From Poecilobothrus nobilitatus (Eukaryota; Arthropoda; Insecta; Diptera; Dolichopodidae), in contig OX352773.1 in assembly GCA_947095535.1 (NCBI GenBank), forward strand, positions 106,530,185 to 106,594,184: 64,000 nucleotides of DNA. The letters run 5' to 3'. How positions within the stretch are numbered: the stretch's first letter is position 1; each line of letters starts with the position of its first letter. This document shows positions 21,816-33,699 of this stretch, one piece after another. A program made the position numbers and the translations under genes. The notes beneath the pieces were generated by a model that made no database searches, was not told the DNA's origin, and saw nothing but the letters and a program-made list of their open reading frames with translations.

Positions 21816-22030
21816 ATTAGACCAAAGAAATTTGAAAGGTGTTTTATGCCACCTTCACATAGTGGGACAATTTTTATTGCCTTAGGTAGATCAAAAGTTG
21901 CCATATCGTTTAATTTAGGTTTCAAAAATGTTTGTGTTTGCCTAATTATTTCTCTAAGTTTTATGTTTATTTGCAGATCTCCTCTAGCGTGTTCTTCGTA
22001 ATAATTCCAAACTTCATATATTTCTTTTTT
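21812..22030 (-). pseudogene. Coding-like fragment of unknown origin
   Basis: About 70 open codons on the minus strand between two HINE copies: KEIYEVWNYYEEHARGDLQI, then LREIIRQTQTFLKPKLNDMA and CEGGIKHLSNFFGLIV. Amino-acid use is ordinary rather than AT-biased. It is not HINE sequence and matches nothing else in the window. It could be an exon fragment of a host gene or another mobile element. Confidence 0.35.
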
Positions 22031-23611
22031 ATACCCGTACGATAGGATCGGGTATAATAAAATTACTCCTCCGTTTGTAACACCTCGAAATAAGCGAGCT
22101 AGATATACCTTCAAAGGTATGGATCGGATCAGAAAAAAATTCTAAGACTTTTGAGCCATGTCCGTCCGTCCGTTCGTCCGTCCGTCAGCACGCTAACTCA
22201 AAAACTAAGAAAACTAGAATCTTGAAATTTACACAAAATATTTTGGGAGTAATTTGTAGGTTCCCTATTTTTTTTGGTTGAGTTCCGACAAAAACTTAGG
22301 GTAGCTCTCGAACACCTAACTTTTAGATCCCCACATTTTTTTTTAAATAGAGCTATGAAATTTTAGCTGCTGATAGATCTCACAAAAATATTAATTTTAT
22401 TTTTAATAACTTTTTTTTGTAGCCCCACCCGTTACGGAGCTACAGCTCCCCAAAAGTTCAAAAAAGGTCTATATTTAAATTATTATAGCACAAGTTGTAT
22501 AAGGTATATCTTCATTTTGAAAACGCCAAACGATTACTACTTTTATTAGCTTTAAAAGTATATATACAATAAATATATATTTATAGCATATGGTGTCTTA
22601 ATTTACCGTTATGCGAAACTCTAATTTTGCAAAATCCTTTAACCCTTCTATCTTCTAAACGGTTTAAGTTGGAAACCGTTGGAAATTTTGACAGAAGTTA
22701 GACCTTTGAAAATAAATATGAGTCATTTCAGAAATTTTTTTTGTATCACCCCCAGTTTAGGATCTGTAAGGGGTCAAAAACTGCAAATTTCCTATTTTCA
22801 AACACCTGTAACTTGAACACCTGTTAAAATTTTTTTGAAGTATACACAAAAATTAATGCTTCAACATTATACTCTTATTTCTGTTAACAATTTTTTTTAA
22901 TAATATAGGGTTACTTTATAATTGACGAAAGTGTTACTTGATTTTTTCAGATTTTCCAACAAATTTCTTTAATGAATTTTTTGCATTTTGTTTTATTCGA
23001 TAATTTGAAATTGTTGAGGATATAATGCGTAGTACAAAAAAATGTAAATAAATAAACAACATAACGGTTGCTTGATGAATTTTTATTTATATGTTATTGA
23101 TATATATACATACTTATATAATATCATGTTTATTTACATATCGTATATGTCACTAGTGAATGAATGATAAGAGTATAGATGTATATTATATAGCGCCGTA
23201 TTTACATACATATATGTATTTTATTGTACTTATAAGAAATTATTCTGTCAATGGAATATTTAAATATAATATAAGATAATATTTAAAATTATATTTACTG
23301 TTTTGTATTTAGTAAATTTAATATACATTTACCGCTTAGTATTAAATGGTACTATAGAATATTTGAAAAAGTTTTGGATTGATAATCGTTATGTGGAAGG
23401 TTAGAATCTGCTTTTGAAGAATGTACATATAAACATATAGTTTGAATATATGTACAACCCATAGTACTAGAAATTATAAAATTCACCTAAATTATTTTAA
23501 AATACTAAAATATTAAAAAAATAATATTGTAGGCAGAGTGACAGGCTGTGAACATACTAACGGTTCGTACGGGTATCTAAGAGTTGACAAAGGCAACTGT
23601 ATTCTTCCTCG
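22031..23611 (+). mobile_element. HINE family M copy c, full length
   Basis: It starts atacccgtacgataggatcg and has a GTCC run at 22160-22190. The inverted motif cgtacgggtat lies at about 23567, followed by a 3' hairpin (agttgac/g-caact) and an end at cttcctcg. T runs flank both sides, as for helentron insertion between Ts. Length ~1.58 kb, no coding capacity. Confidence 0.85.
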
Positions 23612-23649
23612 TTTTTTTTAAAATGTTCAAATGTTTAAAAAGTATCAAA

Positions 23650-24035
23650 TGTTCACAAAACTTATTTTCAAGGATCTAACTTCTGTCAAAATTTCAAGTT
23701 TCCAACTTAAAGCGTTTAGAAGATAGAAGGGTTAAAGTATTTTGCAAAATTTTAGTTTCGCATAACGGTAAATTAAGACACCGTATGCCACAAAGATATA
23801 TTTATTGTATATATACTTTTAAAGCTAATAAAAGTAATAATCGTTTGGCGTTTTCAAAATGAAGATATACGTTATACAACTTGTGCTATAACAATTTAAA
23901 TATAGAGCTTTTTTGAACGTTTGTGGAGCTGTAGCTCCGTAACGGGTGGGGCTACAAAAAAAAGTTATTAAAAATAAAATTAATATTTTTGTGAGATCTA
24001 TCAGCAGCTAAAATTTCATAGCTCTATTTAAAAAA
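23650..24035 (-). mobile_element. HINE family M fragment
   Basis: A reverse-oriented internal piece (aaggatctaacttctgtcaaaatttcaag through gtagctccgtaacgggtggggc to agctctattt), cut off by the next full copy. Confidence 0.8.
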
Positions 24036-25607
24036 CGAGGAAGAATACAGTTGACATTGTCAACTCTTAGATACCCGTACGAACCGTTAGTATGTTCACA
24101 GCCTGTCACTCTGCCTACAATATTATTTTTTTAATATTTTAGTATTTTAAAATAATTTGGGTGAATTTTATAATTTCTAGTACTATGGGTTGTACATATA
24201 TTCAAACTATATGTTTATATGTACATTCTTCAAAAGCAGATTCTAACCTTCCACATAACGATTATCAATCCAAAACTTTTTCAAATATTCTATAGTACCA
24301 TTTAATACTAAGCGGTAAATGTATATTAAATTTACTAAATACAAAACAGTAAATATAATTTTAAATATTATCTTATATTATATTTAAATATTCCATTGAC
24401 AGAATAATTTCTTATAAGTACAATAAAATACATATATGTATGTAAATACGGCGCTATATAATATACATCTATACTCTTATCATTCATTCCCTAGCGACAT
24501 ATACGATATATTGTAAATAAACATGATATTATATAAGTATGTATATATATTAATATCATATAAATAAAAATTCTTCAAGCAACCGTTATGTTGTTTATTT
24601 ATTTAAATTTTTATGTACTACGCATTATATCCTCAACAATTTCAAATTATCGAGTAAAACAATATGCAAAAAAAATTCGTTAAAGAAATTTGTTAGAAAA
24701 TTTGAAAAAATCAAGTAACACTTTCGTCAATTATAAAGTAACCCTATATTATTAAAAAAAGTTGTTAACAGAAATAAAAGTATAATGTTGGATCTTTAAT
24801 TTTTGTGTATTACTTCAAAAAAATTTTAACAGGTGTTCAAGTTACAGCTGTTTGAAAATAGGAAATTTTCAGTTTTTGACCCCTTACAGCTCCTAAACGG
24901 GGGGTGATACAAAAAAAATTTCTGAAATGACTCATACTAATTTTTAAAGATCTAACTTCTGTCAAAATTTCAAGTTTCCAACTTTAACCGTTTAGAAGAT
25001 GGAAGGGTTAAAGAATTTTGCAAAATTTGAGTTTCGCATAACGGTAAATTAAGACACCGTATGCCAAAAATATATATTTATTGTATATATATTTTTAAAG
25101 CTAATGTAAGTAGTAATCGTTTGGCGTTTTCAAAATGAAGATATACCTTATACAACTTGTGCTATAACAATTTAAATATAGAGCTTTTTTGAACTTTTGG
25201 GGAGCTGTAGCTCCGTAACGGGTGGGGCTACAAAAAAAAGTTATTAAAAATAAAATTAATATTTTTGTGAGGTCTATCAGTAGTTAAAATTTCATAGCTC
25301 TATTGCAAAAAAAATGTGGGGATCTAAAAGTTAGGTGTTCGAGAGCTACCCTAAGGCTTTGTCCAAACTCAACCAAAAAAAATAGGGAACCTACAAATTA
25401 CTCCCAAAATATTTTGTGTAAATTTCAAGATTCTAGCTTTCTTAGTTTTTGAGTTATCGTGCTGACGGACGGACGGACATGGCTCAAAAGTCTCAGAATT
25501 TTTTTCTGATCCGATCCATACCTTTGAAGGTACATCTAGCTCGCTTATTTCGAGGTGTTACAGACGGAGGAGTAATTTTATTATACCCGATCCTATCGTA
25601 CGGGTAT
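24036..25607 (-). mobile_element. HINE family M copy d, full length, facing copy c
   Basis: On the plus strand it runs from cgaggaagaatacagttg to the palindromic end cccgatcctatcgtacgggtat. It is the inverse of 22031-23611 at high identity, with the GGAC repeat at 25462-25480. Confidence 0.85.
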
Positions 25608-26492
25608 AAAAATAACATAATTTTATGCTTCGTGTTTTAACGCTATATATACATAAATAACGCAACTCGCGAAATAAAAAATAGTTTATATAAAATAATA
25701 ACAGTTTAAAATTTGATTGGTTTAATTAGTTTAATTACAATAAAAAAAAAATTTCATGAATTTCACTTTGTACAATTAAAACTATTATTATTAAAATTAA
25801 ATTTGTTAATTGAATAATCAAATCCAAAAGAAATTCACATTTAACTTAATATTAAATAATAAAAATAAGAGTTTAAATAATAGAAATCCAATCAAAGATA
25901 AATAGATAAATATATATAAGTACACTGAAAAATATACAATAAAAGTAAAAGAAAAGTTAAGCTAATCACATTGGTTAAATAATTACCAAGTAATTGATTT
26001 TAAGCACATTTAATGAAATTGAACTTTAAAATTATAAACATAAATAAAAAAACAAAAATAAGACGTAGACTTAGAATAATTAAATAACTTAAATTTTAAA
26101 TGTTGCAGTCATCTTATGTTGATTATACTTATGATTTTATACCAAAATAATACCTATCTATTTGTCATTTTTCACCGTGGTAAATATTTATACACAAGTG
26201 CTACCGCTTTATGATTAAAATTAAAAGTATTATTGCTACATTACCATTGAAACAATAACACTAATAGGGCAAATATAATAAATATGATATAATTAATTAT
26301 TATGAAATAAAAAATTTATATAATAATAAATTAAAAAAAAAAAAGAAAATTGAAACTACAAAATTAAAAATACAGTATTTAAAGAATTATAATAAATAAT
26401 AAAATTTTATTATAAAATTGAATTGAAAAAAAAAATTTAATCATAATTTGAAGTAAACTTTAATAATAGAAATTAATATACAAAAAGCTAAG
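25608..26492. other. AT-rich stretch without recognised features
   Basis: Very AT-rich. It may include the 5' leader of the LINE that follows. No coding frame or repeat is recognised. Confidence 0.5.
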
Positions 26493-26493
26493 A

Positions 26494-27400
26494 ATGTCAA
26501 AAATTCAGTGTGTATCGTGCAAAGAAAACTTTACTTCCAAACAAAAAAGAGGGTGACACTGTGGTGGAGAATTTAAGGCTCTCTTCCACCGCAGATGTGC
26601 GGCGATACCGGAAAACATTTATGATGACGTTGTGACAGGTAGGAGGATATGGACATGTCAAAAATGTCCAACTTTATCACACAATGAATCACTAGGATCT
26701 ACTAGTTTCATAGAAATACCGGATCATGTCGAGAGAAATCAGAAAATAGATGCAGTTGCAAGCACTTCCGAGATTCAGGACTTTGAGAATATAAGCTTAA
26801 AGAATTTAGAACAACAGATTTCACAATAGATAGTTTAGCTGTCTACATGAAAACACTGGGATCAATGGTACTCGAGCTTTTTAGAGTTTCTTTTCTTGAT
26901 GTCTCAGAGTTTCTTATCTAAACAAATGGAAAATATTATACAATCAGAAAGTCTCAGAGTGTCTTATCTAAACCAATGCAAGATATTATGCAATCAGAAA
27001 GTCTCAGAGTTTCTTATCTAAATCAGAATGAGACTAAATTATTATCAGAAAGTCTCAGAGTTTCTTATCTAAACAAATGGAAGATATCATGCAATCCAAT
27101 CAGAAAGTGCTGGAAGAAAACGAAATAATGAAAGAAAAAATAAAGCAAAAAGAAGACCAATATTATAAACTGGAACATAAAATAAATATTTTAGAATATA
27201 AAATCGATGAAACAGAAGGACACAACAATACAACCAAAATCGTTGTATCTGGTATACCAAATATGACAGAAAATATTAATGAAATTTTTATGTATATAGT
27301 GGATAAAATTGATGCAAATATAAAAGACGATGATATTGTAAACATTTCAAAATTAAAAATTCCGCAAAAATGCAGCACAAATCAAACGATACAACGATAA
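26494..27400 (+). pseudogene. ORF1 of a non-LTR retrotransposon (PHD-like finger, coiled coil), broken
   Basis: The frame opens MSKIQCVSCKENFTSKQKRG at 26494 and meets a TGA near 26554. It continues HCGGEFKALFHRRCAAI and WTCQKCPTL, a Cys4-His-Cys3 PHD-type finger as found in ORF1 of several insect LINE clades. After a 50-bp repeat expansion with stops, a coiled coil (LEENEIMKEKIKQKEDQYYK) and an RRM-like start (TTKIVVSGIPNMTENINEIF) follow. The sequence ends at 27400 against errantivirus env. ORF2 is absent. Confidence 0.65.
26901..27105 (+). repeat. 50-bp tandem repeat, four copies, inside LINE ORF1
   Basis: gtctcagagt(t/g)tcttatctaa starts at 26901, 26951, 27001 and 27052. The unit length is not a multiple of three, so the expansion shifts the frame. 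Confidence 0.85.
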
Positions 27401-27404
27401 CAAA

Positions 27405-27540
27405 TAGAGTGATTAAAAAAGAAATTAAAATAATAATGTATTTTATGACACTCGTTTTATGAGTTTTTTCCTGGATTTGTTTTTCATAGTGTTCAATTTC
27501 CATTTTTATATCAATTAAACTTTTACTGAATTGCATTCAT
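27405..27540 (-). pseudogene. C-terminal env piece with transmembrane segment
   Basis: The minus-strand frame has a heptad-like part (SLIDIKMEIEHYEKQIQEK) followed by a long hydrophobic span (YIIILISFLITLFVIVVSF). This fits the membrane anchor of an insect retroelement envelope. It continues the env at 29106-30590 across the inserted HINE. Confidence 0.65.
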
Positions 27541-27544
27541 TTTT

Positions 27545-29105
27545 ATACCCGTACGATAAGTATCGGGTATAATAAAATTACTCCTCCGTTTGTAACACCT
27601 CGAAATAAGCGAGCTAGATATGCCTTCAAAGGTATGAATCGGATCAGAAAAAAATTCTAAGACGATTGAGCCATCTCCGTCCGTCAGCAACTAACTCAGC
27701 AGCTAACTCAAAAACTAAGAAAGCTAGAATCTTGAAATTTACATAAAATATTCTGGAAGTAATTTGTAGATTCCCTATTTTTTTTGGTTCAGTGTGGACC
27801 AAAATTTAGGGTAGCTCTCGAACACCTAACTTTTAGATCCCCACTTTTTTTTTGAAATAGAGCTATGAAATTTTAACTGCTGATAGATGTCACAAAAATA
27901 TTAATTTTATTTTTAATTACTTTTTTTGTAGCCCCACCCGTTACGGAGCTAGAGCTCCCCAAAAGTTCAAAAAAAGCTCTATATATATATCTTCATTTTG
28001 AAAACGCCAAACGATTACTACTTTTATTAGCTTTAAAAGTATATATACAATAAATATATATTTGTGGCATACGGTGTCTTAATTTACCCTTATGAGAAAC
28101 TCAAATTTTACAAAATCCTTTAACCCTTCTATCTTCTAAACGGTTAAAGTTGGAAAATTGCAATTTTGACAGAAGTTAGATCTTTGAAAATAAGTATGAG
28201 TCATTTCAGAAATTTTTGTGTATCACTCCCCGTTTAGGAGCTGTAAGGGGTCAAAAACTGAAAATTTCCTATTTTTAAACACCTGTAACTTGAACACCTG
28301 TTAAAACTTTTTTGAAGTAATACACAAAAATTAAAGCTTCAACATTATACTCTTATTTCTGTTAACAACTGTTATTTTATTGTTCTGTTCTGTTATTTAA
28401 TGTTTTTTTTAATAATATAGGGTTACTTTATAATTGACGAAAGTGTTACTTGACTTTTTCAAATTTTCTAACAAATTTCTTTAACGAATTTTTTGCATTT
28501 TGTTTTACTCGATAATTTGAAATTGTTGAGGATATAATGCGTAGTACAAAAAATGTAAATAAATAAACAACATAACGGTTGCTTGAAGAAGTTTTATTTA
28601 TATGATATTGATATACATACATCCTTATATAATATCATGTTTATTTACATATCGTATATGTCACTGATGAATGAATGATAAGAGTATAGATGTATATTAT
28701 ATAGCGCTGTATTTACATACATATATGTATTTTATTGTACTTATAAGAAATTATTCTGTCAATGGTATATTTAAATATAATATAAGATAATATTTAAAAT
28801 TATATTTACTATTTTGTACTAAGTAAATTTAATAGACATTTACCGCTTAGTATTAAATGGTACTATAGAATATTTGAAAAAGTTTTGGATTGAGTTATGT
28901 GGAAGGTTAGAATCTGCTTTTGAAGAATGTACATATAGTTTAAATATATGTACAACCCATAGTTCTAGAAATTATAAAATTCACCCAAATTATTTTAAAA
29001 TACTAAAATATTAAAAAAATAATATTGTAAGCAGAGTGACAGGCTGTGAACATACTAACGGTTCGTACGGGTATCTAAGAATTGACAAAGTCAACTTTAT
29101 TCTTT
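27545..29105 (+). mobile_element. HINE family M copy e, inserted in env
   Basis: It starts atacccgtacgataagtatcg, carries a short GTCC stretch (27676-27686), and ends with cgtacgggtatctaag, the hairpin attgac/gtcaact and a degraded tip. T runs flank it. An extra ttgttctgttctgtta expansion lies near 28380. Confidence 0.85.
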
Positions 29106-30590
29106 TTTGTTAGAATCAATTAGGTTTTTTTGAATACTAGGAATTTTTACAACTTTGGAAATATTAAAATTAAGTTTAAGTGGATTGAGATTTATGAAAT
29201 TGGTTTGTAATATGACTGTAGTGTAATTTAATGGCTCTATAATTTTTATAATTAACTTAGTATTCTTTGTTTCTGCTGTATAACGTGGAGACAAATGTAT
29301 GTATCCACTATTATTTAGCTTTACAATTTTGAAATAATTGGGACAATGAACTTTCAATTAAGTTTGAGATGCAGTAACGAAAATCCACGTGTTTATTGCA
29401 TTTAATTTATACCATAATTCGTTTTTTAAACTGAAAATTCGAATATCGGAAAAAGAGTTTAAATCTGGCTCACCATATATGCTATGCAATAGGTACTAGT
29501 TTTGGCTGGTATATTTGCACTGCAGAAAAACATTTTTAAAGAAAAATTTGGAAGATTGCTTCGCAATTTACAAAACGCTAAGTCTTCGTGATCGAAACTA
29601 ATAAAAGTATGACGGTTTTGATTTATTGCAACAAAATTTTGTTTAAAATCAATAAAGTAGTATTTGCTGTTTCCTAATAAGATTGGTATTGCGTAAATTT
29701 TAAAAATAGAAAAATGTTCTCTGGCCACTAAAGGTATTGAGATTTCAAATATAATCCGTTTTTGTGTATATTTTCCTCTGATTTCTAATATCTTTGCAAA
29801 TTGTAAAAAGTTATTTTTTGTTATTGTTAAAGGAAGTTCATGCATTTTAAATATTAACTGGATTTTTTCTAAAGATTCAAGCAAAATTTCTGGATGTATA
29901 GTTTTGAAATCTATTTCATTATTCAGAGATTTTCTTAATGAAACTAGAATATCATCTTGTCTTCTAACAAAGTTTTGAATGTAGGAAGTTAGAATGATTG
30001 AAGTTTCATCTAACTCATGTAAAAGTTATTGATATATAGTAATATTTTCAATTCCTGGAAGTAAATTATTTAGTAATTCGTTATTAATTTTTAAATTTAA
30101 CGTAGAATTTGGAAATATTTCAATTGAATTTCTTACAATTGTACTTTGTTTTTCGATTATGTGTGAGATAAATTTATTGGACTCCTTTTGGTAGGAAATT
30201 TCTTTTTCTACTGAATACAATCTTTTTCATCCATTACACCAAATAATTCTTTTAATAAAGAATCACCAATGTTTATAAGAACGCGTTCTTGTTTTGTATG
30301 TAAGAAAAATTTCAATTTCTTGCTGGGTGTTAGTAATTTTGGATAGTTTTGTATTTAAAAAATGAATAGTTAAAGTGCAATGATCCATAGGAAATATTTT
30401 CTTTATTTCTTTACACATATTTTTTAAATTGTCAAAATTTATTTGGGTTTGATCCAGTTCAATTTTCATGTTTGTCAGATCATAATATAAAATTAATTTC
30501 CAATTTGATGAAATAATTCGGTAGTCTCCCAAAGGTTTCAAGTATAAGCCAGAATTTTCATCGTGTTTCGTTATGTTGAATATCATTTGC
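29106..30590 (-). pseudogene. env of the decayed errantivirus, several breaks
   Basis: The N-terminal piece from ATG 30586 contains NSGLYLKPLGDYRIISSNWK and YYDLTNMKIEL, the early region of insect retroelement envelope proteins. Further pieces are 30026-30220 (IVRNSIEIFPNSTLNLKIN), 29459-29884 (an intact 141-codon stretch with IFKMHELPLTIT and DLAFCKLRSNLP) and 29097-29357. Frameshifts near 30225 and 29400 and stops near 30026 and 29459 inactivate it. Its normal role would be membrane fusion; the anchor lies at 27405-27540. Confidence 0.65.
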
Positions 30591-30689
30591 GATTTTGCAG
30601 TGGAAATTAGAAAATTTAGAAATCTACAATATTAAAAAAAAATAAAATAAATTAATCATATTATTATATCTAAAGTCTCGTTTTAGTCA

Positions 30690-33600
30690 ATAAACAGTTT
30701 TAAGAGATTGTTATGAACCATTTTGGTTTTCCTACCAATTTTGATAGTAGTATTTTCTGGAGAATTTATTTCCATAACTTCGTAAGGTCCTAGATAACAG
30801 GAGGTTAATTTTTTATTATTTCTTACATTTCTTAATTTTCAACAATATACAAGTTTTTTTAAATACTTCACTCATAAAATTTATACCTTGATCAGTTAAG
30901 AGAATTTTTGGCGTCCCAAAAATGCATATGACCTTCCGTACAAAAGCATGGGCAACTGTGATAGATAAAAATTTAGAAAGTAAATCTTGAAAAGTTAATA
31001 TATATATATTACCTGATTCAGTACTAGATAGTGGACCAACTATATAAAGAGATACCTTTTCAAATTGTTTAGTTGGTGTATCGGTGACTTTCATGGGAAT
31101 TTTAGTTTTAAAATTTAACTTGTTTTTTTGACATATTTCGCAAGATGATATATAATTGATTACAATTTTTATCATATTTTTGAAAAAAAAATTTTCCTTT
31201 AGTTTTTGAAGTGTACGATTTACACCTTGATGTCGACCAGCCGAACTATTATGATATTCTTCAAGAACAGTTTTTATTTCATTATTATCAGTAAGGGTAA
31301 TAATTTTATTTTCAATTATATTTTGATTTGTAATATTTGTTAGATTATTATTTTGTTCAGAATTTTCATTTAAATTTTTACAATGAATTAAATTTTTATT
31401 TGAAGAGCTTATTGGTTTTAAGTTTTTATTTTCTAGTATATTATTCTGGTTGTGATTTTGAATAATTTTATTAGAATTTGCTCTAGTGATAACATTTATA
31501 TTGGCTATTTCAAATCTTAACACTGTGTCTGCATTTGTGTTTAAACACCCCGATTTGTGAACAACACAATAATCGTATTCTTCCAATTTTATGCGCCAGC
31601 GCATTATTCTAGAAGTAAGATTATTAATGTTGAAAATCCAAACCAGCGGTTTGTGATCTGTAACAACTGTAAATTTTCTACCATAGAGATATGGTCGAAA
31701 ATATACAGTTGCCCAAACTATAACTAACGCTTCCTTTTCAATTGTAGAATAGTTACGTTCAGCTTTGTTTAACGTTCTACTTACATAAGCAATTGGCAAA
31801 TCGTTTACCTTGCCATGTTCTAAAGTCTGTTGCAATAAAACGGCACCCAACGCAGTATCACTTGCATCAGTAGTTAAATAGAATTTTTTTGAAAAATTGG
31901 GATATTGTAACACTGGATATTCTGTTATAGTTTTTTTTAAAGTTTTAAAGGATTCATCACAAAATTCATCCTATACAAATTTAGTATCTTTTTTCAATAA
32001 GTTATTCAATGTTTGAGCAATAATTGGTTACGATAGTAACCAATTAAACCTAAAAAAGATTTTATGGCTTTCTGATTTTGTGGCGGAACTATATTTAAAA
32101 CAGCATTTATTTTCGTTTCATCTGGCTTAATACCTTTCCCATTACATGACCGAAATAAAACTTCTTTATCTAAAAATTTGCATTTACTTGGTTCTAATTT
32201 TAAATTATATTTCTTTAATGCTTCGAGTGCGTTTATTAAATTTTGGTTACGATCAATGAGATTTTTACCATATATTACTATATCATCCAAATATACATAT
32301 CAACGTATACCTTGGAGACCAGTAAGTATTATATTCATTAATCTTTGAAAAGTGGGCGGTTCCGTAAACCAAATAGCAGTCGTTTAAATTCTAAACTAAT
32401 TAATTCTAAACTAATAATTCTAATTAAATTAAATAACCATAGGGTGTACTGAAAGAGGTTTTCTCACGATTTTTATCTTCTACCTCGATTTGGTGAAAAC
32501 CATTCACCAAATCCAGGGTTGAAAAATATTTCGATTCTTCTAACTGACCAAGAATATCTTCAATATTCGGCAGCGGTTATAAATCGCATACTCTGATTTC
32601 ATTTAACTTACGATAGTCGACCACGACACACCATTTTTTATTACCATTAGAATCGGGTTTTTTGGTAAGACTAATAAAGTACTGTTCCACGTGCTTTTAC
32701 TATGTTGCACTATTCCTTTAGTTAACATTTAGTTAACTTGTTTTTTTATTTCAGCTTTATGAACTTCAGGTAACCTATAAGGCTTAATGTTGACAGCTGA
32801 TTTGTCAGACGGAGTGTTTATGTCGTGTTTAATAGCTCCTTTATGAACTTCAGGTAACCTATAAGGCTTAATGTTGACAGCTGATTTGTCAGACAGAGTG
32901 TTTATGTCGTGTTTAATAGCTCCTGTACAAGTTAGTAGGTCCCCGTCTAAGTAAAATAATTGATTATATATTCTACATATATTTGTGATTGATTGTTTTT
33001 CCTCGGAATTAAGATGAGAGAGATCTAATTGCGTGATTAAATTTTCTAATCGATTTTCTATTTTACCTTTAAATTCGGTTTCAGCTAAGTTGTAAATATT
33101 AAAATTTTTTAATGAAGTGAACTTTGTTTTTAAATCATCGTTATTTAGTTCAAACGGCTCTTCGTTCGCATTAATTATACTCAGATAAATATAGCCATTT
33201 TCTGGTTTTACGATTGTATTAGTTACGAATATTCCTTTTTCGTTTAAATTTTCGGAGTTTAATAAAGTGATTGATTCTTCCTGAATAGATACTGGACCAT
33301 ATTTAATTAGTTTTTCTGTTCGAGGTGGTACCACCACTCTATTATTCTTTACTTGAAATTTTATAGGTATCTTTGAGTTATTTAAATTAAAAATGGCTTG
33401 TTCATTACCATAATCAATAATTGCTTTAGTTTCATTTAGGAAATCTTTTCCAATTATACCTCTTGTTCTATCAGTGGAAACCACGTTAAAAAGAATAGGA
33501 TAGTTATCTGCATTATTACCAGGAATTTTGATAAACAATGTAGTTGTACCAAGTACAGTAATAGGGTTGGATGTAATACCTTTTAATTGTATTGGTATGC

Positions 33601-33690
33601 AATCGACATATGTGTTATCATGTAAAGCACTTGTTTTAATGATGCTTATGTTAGCTCCAGAATCGAACAATAAATTTATAAATTGATTTT
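30690..33690 (-). pseudogene. pol of the decayed errantivirus
   Basis: Protease LFDSGANISIIK near 33660. RT C-terminal half with YLDD near 32290 and IKSFLGLIGYYR near 32060; the RT front half (32300-32730) has frame breaks and a TGA just before YLDD. RNase H: LTTDASDTALGAVLLQ at 31875 and TDHKPLVWIF at 31665. Integrase HHCC (YHNSSAGRHQGVNRTLQ...CEICQKNK) near 31140-31250. The core begins VSLYIVGPL, where the catalytic Asp is Tyr, and continues LLTDQGINFMS. The frame then jumps to a GPYEV C-terminal piece near 30800, so the region with the third catalytic Glu is deleted. Confidence 0.8.
32757..32924 (-). repeat. 84-bp in-frame tandem duplication in pol
   Basis: 32757-32840 and 32841-32924 are near-identical, encoding a 28-residue segment twice (HDIN...SDKSAVNIKPYRLPEVH). 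One substitution is seen (cggagtg/cagagtg). Confidence 0.9.
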
Positions 33691-33699
33691 GAGTTTCTA

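Noticed and set aside
21768..22114. Frames running into HINE ends on either strand, and the similar one at 25449-25640
   Set aside because: Part of each frame is non-coding HINE end sequence. Only the unique stretch 21812-22030 was kept as a possible fragment.
26901..27105. CRISPR-like or other spaced repeat array
   Set aside because: The units are directly adjacent 50-bp tandem copies inside a LINE ORF1, in a eukaryotic context.
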